Under the pieces are notes generated by a model. It did not search any database and had not been told where the DNA came from. It saw only the letters and a list, made by a program, of their open reading frames with translations. From Holophagae bacterium (GTDB taxonomy: Bacteria; Acidobacteriota; Thermoanaerobaculia; Thermoanaerobaculales; Sulfomarinibacteraceae), in assembly GCA_030609785.1 (NCBI GenBank), contig JAUWTC010000066.1:1-9082 (forward strand): a stretch of DNA of 9,082 bases, written 5' to 3'. This document shows, piece after piece, positions 5,733 to 9,082 of the stretch. The position numbers and the translations under genes are program-made. The stretch's first letter is position 1; the number at the start of each line of letters is the position of its first letter.

Positions 5733-6979
5733 CACGCCTCCTCGGACCATGGGGGCGCCGCGGCCCCGTCTTCAAATCGCGCGACCACGGCCGTGCCGAC
5801 CAGATCGCTCCACACATTGGTCGCCGTCCTTAACATATCAAGGACACGATCGACGGCAATAATTGTTGCGATCCCGGCCAGCGGCAGGCCGACAGCCTCC
5901 AAGACGACGACCAGCATGACCAGCCCGGCCATCGGAATGCCCGCCGCCCCCACCGAAGCCAGCAACGCCGTCAGGAGCACGATCGCCTGTTGCGCCAGGC
6001 CGAGTTCGATACCGTACATCTGGGCGATCGTCAAGGCCGCGACCGCTTCATAGAGTGCGGTGCCGTCCATGTTGACCGTCGCCCCGAGAGGCAGCACGAA
6101 ACTGGCAACACCCTTGTCGACCCCCGCCCGATGTTCGGCGCACTCCATGGTCAAAGGCAAGGTCGCGGAGGACGAGGCGGTGGAAAAGGCCGTCGCCAGA
6201 GCCGGAGACCCCGCTCTGAAATAGGCGAACGGCGATCTTCTGCCCACAAAGAAAAGAATCAAGGGCAGGGTCACCAGGGCATGAAAGCCCAGGCCGAGGC
6301 CGACTGTCAGGAAGTAGAGACCAAGTTCTTGGAAAATCGCAACCCCGGATCGAGCGACCTCCCGAGCCAAAAGGGCGAAGATGCCGATCGGGGCCAGTTT
6401 GACCACGCCCAGGGTCAGGGCTTGAATGACTTCCAACGTTCCTCTCACAACCCGGAGTACGGCTGCCGGGCCCTCTCCGTTCATCTGAGACAGAAAGAGG
6501 CCGAACAGCAAGGCAAAGGTAATGACCGGCAAAACCTGACCCTCAGCCATCGCGCCGATGACGTTGTCGGGCACCATGCGGGTCAGGAACTCGGACAGAC
6601 TCTGGCCGGTCGTAGAGAAACCCTCCGGGAGAGCTGACGTCCCCGCCAACTCCAATCCCTGCCCCGGACGGATGAAATTGACCGCAGTCATGCCGACGAT
6701 GATCGCCGCTGCCGTCGAGCAGGTGTAGTAGATCATCGTCCGCACACCGACCCTGCCGATGCTCCGGGCATCTCCCAGGCTGGCGACACCATCGACCAGC
6801 GAGGTGAAAATCAGCGGGATGATGATCATCTTGAGCAGGCGCAGGAAGAGGTCTCCCAGAAAACCCACTCCCTCCGCGGCCGTTGGAGCGAAAACGCCGA
6901 AGGCCGTCCCTGCCACCAAGGACACCAAAACCTGCCAGTGAAGTTGTCGAAACCACGCCTTTTTCTCGGTGTTCATCAT
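5732..6979 (-). CDS. DAACS-family dicarboxylate/amino acid:cation symporter (GltP/DctA type)
   Basis: This 415-residue inner-membrane transporter is expected to couple uptake of glutamate, aspartate or a C4-dicarboxylate to Na+ or H+. Family marks are complete: serine-rich HP1 SSSATLP (269-275), NMDGT in TM7 (303-307), HP2 GAAGIPM (344-350) and TM8 DRVLDMLRTATNVWSD (377-392). Aligned by eye to the archaeal aspartate transporter GltPh, D381, R384, N388 and D392 correspond to D394, R397, N401 and D405. The retained arginine favours an acidic substrate. Which acid, and which coupling ion, cannot be settled. TGA at 6997-6995 limits the start to ATG 6979 or the adjacent ATG 6976; neither has a clear Shine-Dalgarno. 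Its stop overlaps the next gene as TGATG, and its last codons carry that gene's GAGGAGG site, so it heads a three-gene minus-strand operon. Confidence 0.93.
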   Translation of the reverse strand: MMNTEKKAWFRQLHWQVLVSLVAGTAFGVFAPTAAEGVGFLGDLFLRLLKMIIIPLIFTSLVDGVASLGDARSIGRVGVRTMIYYTCSTAAAIIVGMTAVNFIRPGQGLELAGTSALPEGFSTTGQSLSEFLTRMVPDNVIGAMAEGQVLPVITFALLFGLFLSQMNGEGPAAVLRVVRGTLEVIQALTLGVVKLAPIGIFALLAREVARSGVAIFQELGLYFLTVGLGLGFHALVTLPLILFFVGRRSPFAYFRAGSPALATAFSTASSSATLPLTMECAEHRAGVDKGVASFVLPLGATVNMDGTALYEAVAALTIAQMYGIELGLAQQAIVLLTALLASVGAAGIPMAGLVMLVVVLEAVGLPLAGIATIIAVDRVLDMLRTATNVWSDLVGTAVVARFEDGAAAPPWSEEA

Positions 6980-7008
6980 TGTCTGATGAGCATATCAGGG
7001 ATGAGGGG

Positions 7009-7024
7009 GCTGGGAAGCTGGGAA
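7009..7024. repeat. Octamer doublet GCTGGGAA x2
   Basis: Two exact copies of GCTGGGAA at 7009-7016 and 7017-7024, followed by a decayed third (GCGAGAA). It lies about 30 bases upstream of the symporter start. It is a short example of an AAGCTGGG-type microsatellite. Confidence 0.55.
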
Positions 7025-7163
7025 GCGAGAACGGCCGGAGGCGGCAGTGACTCGGGCCGGATGACCGCGCCCGCGGCCGAAACCGGGGCCGTGTCCGTCA
7101 ACCGCGGCGAGGACCGGAACCGCGTCCACGTCCGCGTCAGCACCCGAACAGCCTATGCCGACG

Positions 7164-7212
7164 AACAAAATCAAGGGCGATGCTCTCCCGATTCCGACTA
7201 TGTCGCCCTTGA
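7164..7212 (-). terminator. 10-bp inverted repeat with U-rich tail on the minus strand
   Basis: TCAAGGGCGA (7171-7180) and TCGCCCTTGA (7203-7212) pair perfectly over ten bases, with possible G-U extension by two more. The 22-base loop is long for an intrinsic terminator. Read on the minus strand the stem is followed directly by TTTTGTT (7170-7164), so it could end a leftward transcript. On the plus strand there is no T-tract, so it would be only an RNA hairpin or a protein-binding dyad there. Confidence 0.4.
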
Positions 7213-7307
7213 GGGAAATGTACCGAGCGGGGGCGCGCCCCGCGCGACCCCGAAGGCCGGGGTCACGACCGGGGCGGCGGCGCTCGGCCGAATCATTCTG
7301 GGCCGAG
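7164..7307 (-). ncRNA. Candidate structured minus-strand RNA (four stem-loops)
   Basis: In minus-strand order the stems are CTCGGCC/GGCCGAG (bases 7283-7289 with 7301-7307, 11-base loop), GACCCCG/CGGGGTC (7246-7252 with 7258-7264, 5-base loop), GCGGGG/CCCCGC (7227-7232 with 7238-7243, 5-base loop) and the 10-base stem with U-tail at 7164-7212. Four perfect stems in 144 bases ending in a terminator-like tail is what a small RNA would look like. High GC makes chance stems easier, and no promoter is evident. This is a hypothesis only. Confidence 0.25.
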
Positions 7308-7376
7308 ACCCACCCAACAAGCAGGCGGTCCCCAAGGTTGCGTCCTGCTCCCCTCCACTCTATCCTCCTGTTGATT

Positions 7377-7380
7377 GGAG
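7377..7380 (+). promoter_or_regulatory. Ribosome binding site GGAG of the peptidase gene
   Basis: GGAG ends six bases before ATG 7387, and TGA is in frame at 7372-7374. Together these fix the start of the carboxypeptidase. Confidence 0.75.
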
Positions 7381-7386
7381 CCTTCC

Positions 7387-9082
7387 ATGCGACGCATCCT
7401 CGCGATTCCATCCATTTTTCTGTCCCTGATGATAAGTGCCCCCCTGCTTGCAGGAGATCCGGCGCTGCCAACGGACTGCCCCATTACGGTTGTCCGGGTC
7501 TTCAGCACGGACGCAGCGGTGATTAACGACATCGCCCAATGGACGGAACCCTGGGAGCTTCGCGCCAAAGAGGGGTATTTCATCGTCGATGTTGACGAGG
7601 ACGGCCTCAGGCGGTTGCAGGCCCTCGGAGTCCGGTTTGAGGTCGACGCCGAGAAGACCGCCGACATGTGCGCCCCTCGGTTCAGGCTGCCCGGCCAGGT
7701 CACCGGCATCCCAGGCTATCCCTGCTACCGCACCGTCGAAGAGACTTTTGCGACAGCCGCCCAGTTGGCGGTGGACTACCCGACCCTGGCTCAGTGGACC
7801 GACGTCGGCGACAGCTGGGAAAAAACCGAACCCGGCGGCAACGCCGGCTACGACATGATGGTCCTCAAAATGACCAACTCCCAGGTCACCGGCACACCGA
7901 CCGGTGACGGCCAGGGCAAACCGGTCATCTTCATCACCTCGGCCATTCATGCCCGTGAGTACACGACGGCGGAGCTGACCACCCGGTTTGCCGAGTACCT
8001 TCTGGATAACTACGGCGTCGATGCCGATGCCACCTGGCTCTTGGACGAGCACGAGATTCACCTGATGCTCCACGCCAACCCCGACGGCCGCAAGCACGCC
8101 GAGGGCGGCGCCAGTTGGCGCAAGAACACCAACGAGAACTACTGCGGGGCGACTTCGTCCTATCGAGGGGCAGACCTCAACCGGAACTTCAGCTTCCAGT
8201 GGGGTTGCTGCGGCGGATCTTCGGGCTATGAATGCGACAACACCTACCGTGGCCCTGCCCCCACCTCCGAGCCTGAAGCTCTAAGCGTCGAGAACTACTG
8301 CCGGGCGATCTTCCCCGATCAGAGGGACGACGCATTGGACGCACCGGCGCCTGACGACGCGACCGGTATCTACCTCGACATCCACAGCTCCGGCGAACTG
8401 GTCCTCTGGCCCTGGGGCTTCACCTACACGGTCGCACCCAACGGGATTCAGATGCAGACTCTGGGACGCAAAATGGCCTATTTCAATGGGCACGATCCTT
8501 CGCAGGCCATCGGTCTCTACCCAACTGACGGCACAACTGGCGATTTTGTCTACGGAGATCTCGGCGTCGCCGCATACACTTTCGAACTGGGCACGACCTT
8601 CTTTCAGGACTGCGACTACTTCGAAGCGACGATCCTTCCAGACAATCTCCAGTCCCTGATCTACGCCGCCAAGGTTGTTCGCACCCCTTACCTGACTCCA
8701 TCCGGACCTGAAGTCCTGGACCTCAATTCCCAGGGCGGCGCCTTTGTGGCCCCCGGGGACCCGATCGATGTCGGCGCGACCGCCGACGACACGCGTTTCA
8801 ACAACTCAAACGGAACGGAACCGACCGGCACCATCGCCGGCGCCCGCTGCAGTCTCGACGCGGCCCCGTGGACCGATCCTGCGCCTGCCTTTTTCGCCTT
8901 GGCAGCCACCGATGGCGCCTTTGACGCCGGCGTCGAAGCCGTCGAACAGTCCATAGACACGACCGGACTGGCCGACGGCCGTCATACCCTCTTCTGCCAG
9001 GCCCAGGACGACGCCGGTCAGTGGGGCCCCACCAGCGCCCTGTTCTTCTGGATCATGGATCCCGCCACGGCCCCGCACATAG
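7387..9082 (+). CDS. Secreted M14 zinc carboxypeptidase, 3' end outside window
   Basis: This is an exported metallopeptidase that removes C-terminal residues from peptides, with 565 codons visible and no stop. Residues 1-22 are a signal peptide (basic MRR, hydrophobic core, likely cleavage near LLAG). About 30-105 is a prosegment, and 110-435 is the peptidase M14 domain. Zinc ligands are H188 and E191 in IHAREY and H333 in DIHSSGE. The catalytic glutamate is E400 in YTFELG, and the substrate-binding residues include N265/R266 in DLNRNF. Y378 lies 22 residues before E400, the same distance as Tyr248 to Glu270 in carboxypeptidase A. The enzyme is therefore probably active. The segment with CC (274-275), C283 and TYRGPAPTSEPE matches the family's disulfide loop. 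After 440 comes a beta-rich, Ig-like module (ARCSLDAAPW, DGRHTLFCQAQDDAG), possibly for binding or secretion, cut by the window end. Substrate preference is unknown. Confidence 0.93.
   Translation, partial: MRRILAIPSIFLSLMISAPLLAGDPALPTDCPITVVRVFSTDAAVINDIAQWTEPWELRAKEGYFIVDVDEDGLRRLQALGVRFEVDAEKTADMCAPRFRLPGQVTGIPGYPCYRTVEETFATAAQLAVDYPTLAQWTDVGDSWEKTEPGGNAGYDMMVLKMTNSQVTGTPTGDGQGKPVIFITSAIHAREYTTAELTTRFAEYLLDNYGVDADATWLLDEHEIHLMLHANPDGRKHAEGGASWRKNTNENYCGATSSYRGADLNRNFSFQWGCCGGSSGYECDNTYRGPAPTSEPEALSVENYCRAIFPDQRDDALDAPAPDDATGIYLDIHSSGELVLWPWGFTYTVAPNGIQMQTLGRKMAYFNGHDPSQAIGLYPTDGTTGDFVYGDLGVAAYTFELGTTFFQDCDYFEATILPDNLQSLIYAAKVVRTPYLTPSGPEVLDLNSQGGAFVAPGDPIDVGATADDTRFNNSNGTEPTGTIAGARCSLDAAPWTDPAPAFFALAATDGAFDAGVEAVEQSIDTTGLADGRHTLFCQAQDDAGQWGPTSALFFWIMDPATAPHI

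Larger units (their letters stand above)
6980..7386. other. Divergent intergenic region, structured, no credible gene
   Basis: About 400 bases lie between the divergent symporter and peptidase genes, so promoters for both should be here. I find no convincing consensus pair. From the left it holds an octamer doublet (7009-7024), a stretch of degenerate GC-rich hexamers including CGCGTC-CACGTC-CGCGTC (7121-7138), then four inverted repeats from 7171 to 7307. Open frames on both strands (for example minus 6995-7471) are low-complexity and overlap the peptidase signal sequence, so they are rejected. Confidence 0.6.

Noticed and set aside
7365..7380. CTCC/GGAG hairpin hiding the peptidase ribosome-binding site
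   Set aside because: Four base pairs with an eight-base loop is too weak to claim regulation.
6995..7471. 158-codon minus-strand open frame
   Set aside because: It overlaps the peptidase start and signal peptide. Its composition follows the hexamer tract, and it has no recognisable motif.
1..9082. tRNA, rRNA, riboswitch, insertion sequence, att site or defence system
   Set aside because: By eye I find no cloverleaf, rRNA segment, transposase, integrase, terminal repeats with target duplication or known defence domain.

Overview
The window looks like part of a GC-rich bacterial chromosome. Gram-negative-type content (an O-antigen-style glycosyltransferase operon, a large secreted M14 metallopeptidase, a DAACS carboxylate symporter, intergenic palindromes) would fit Acidobacteriota or another environmental phylum. 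That placement is an impression from gene style, not a measured result. I see no tRNA, rRNA, CRISPR array, insertion sequence or phage gene.

Layout: (1) 1-2166, plus strand: the tail of an unknown gene, a GT4/GT-B-like glycosyltransferase and a GT2 glycosyltransferase. They are joined by 4-base ATGA and GTGA overlaps and probably form the end of a surface-polysaccharide operon. (2) 2167-2243: a short convergent gap with nested dyads. (3) 2244-3868, minus strand: a small membrane-anchored CxxC protein coupled by TGATG to rarA (mgsA), the AAA+ replication-fork maintenance ATPase. (4) 3869-4231: a GC-rich non-coding gap with several strong, partly mutually exclusive palindromes and a CTTTGTG repeat. 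(5) 4232-6979, minus strand: a tightly coupled cassette of a DAACS symporter, an unrecognised coiled-coil membrane protein and a TPR membrane protein. (6) 6980-7386: a divergent non-coding gap with four successive inverted repeats. Read on the minus strand, these end in a U-rich tract. (7) 7387 to the window end, plus strand: an M14 zinc carboxypeptidase with signal peptide, prosegment, intact catalytic residues and a C-terminal beta-rich module, cut by the window edge.

The conserved genes are ordinary. The parts worth a second look are non-coding or repeat-borne. A five-unit heptamer (TTAGGGG-type, G-quadruplex-capable) lies between the well-supported start of the coiled-coil protein and its membrane segment. 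Two structured intergenic regions flank the membrane cassette. The small zinc-ribbon-like protein is translationally coupled to rarA. No clear new defence or mobile system is visible.
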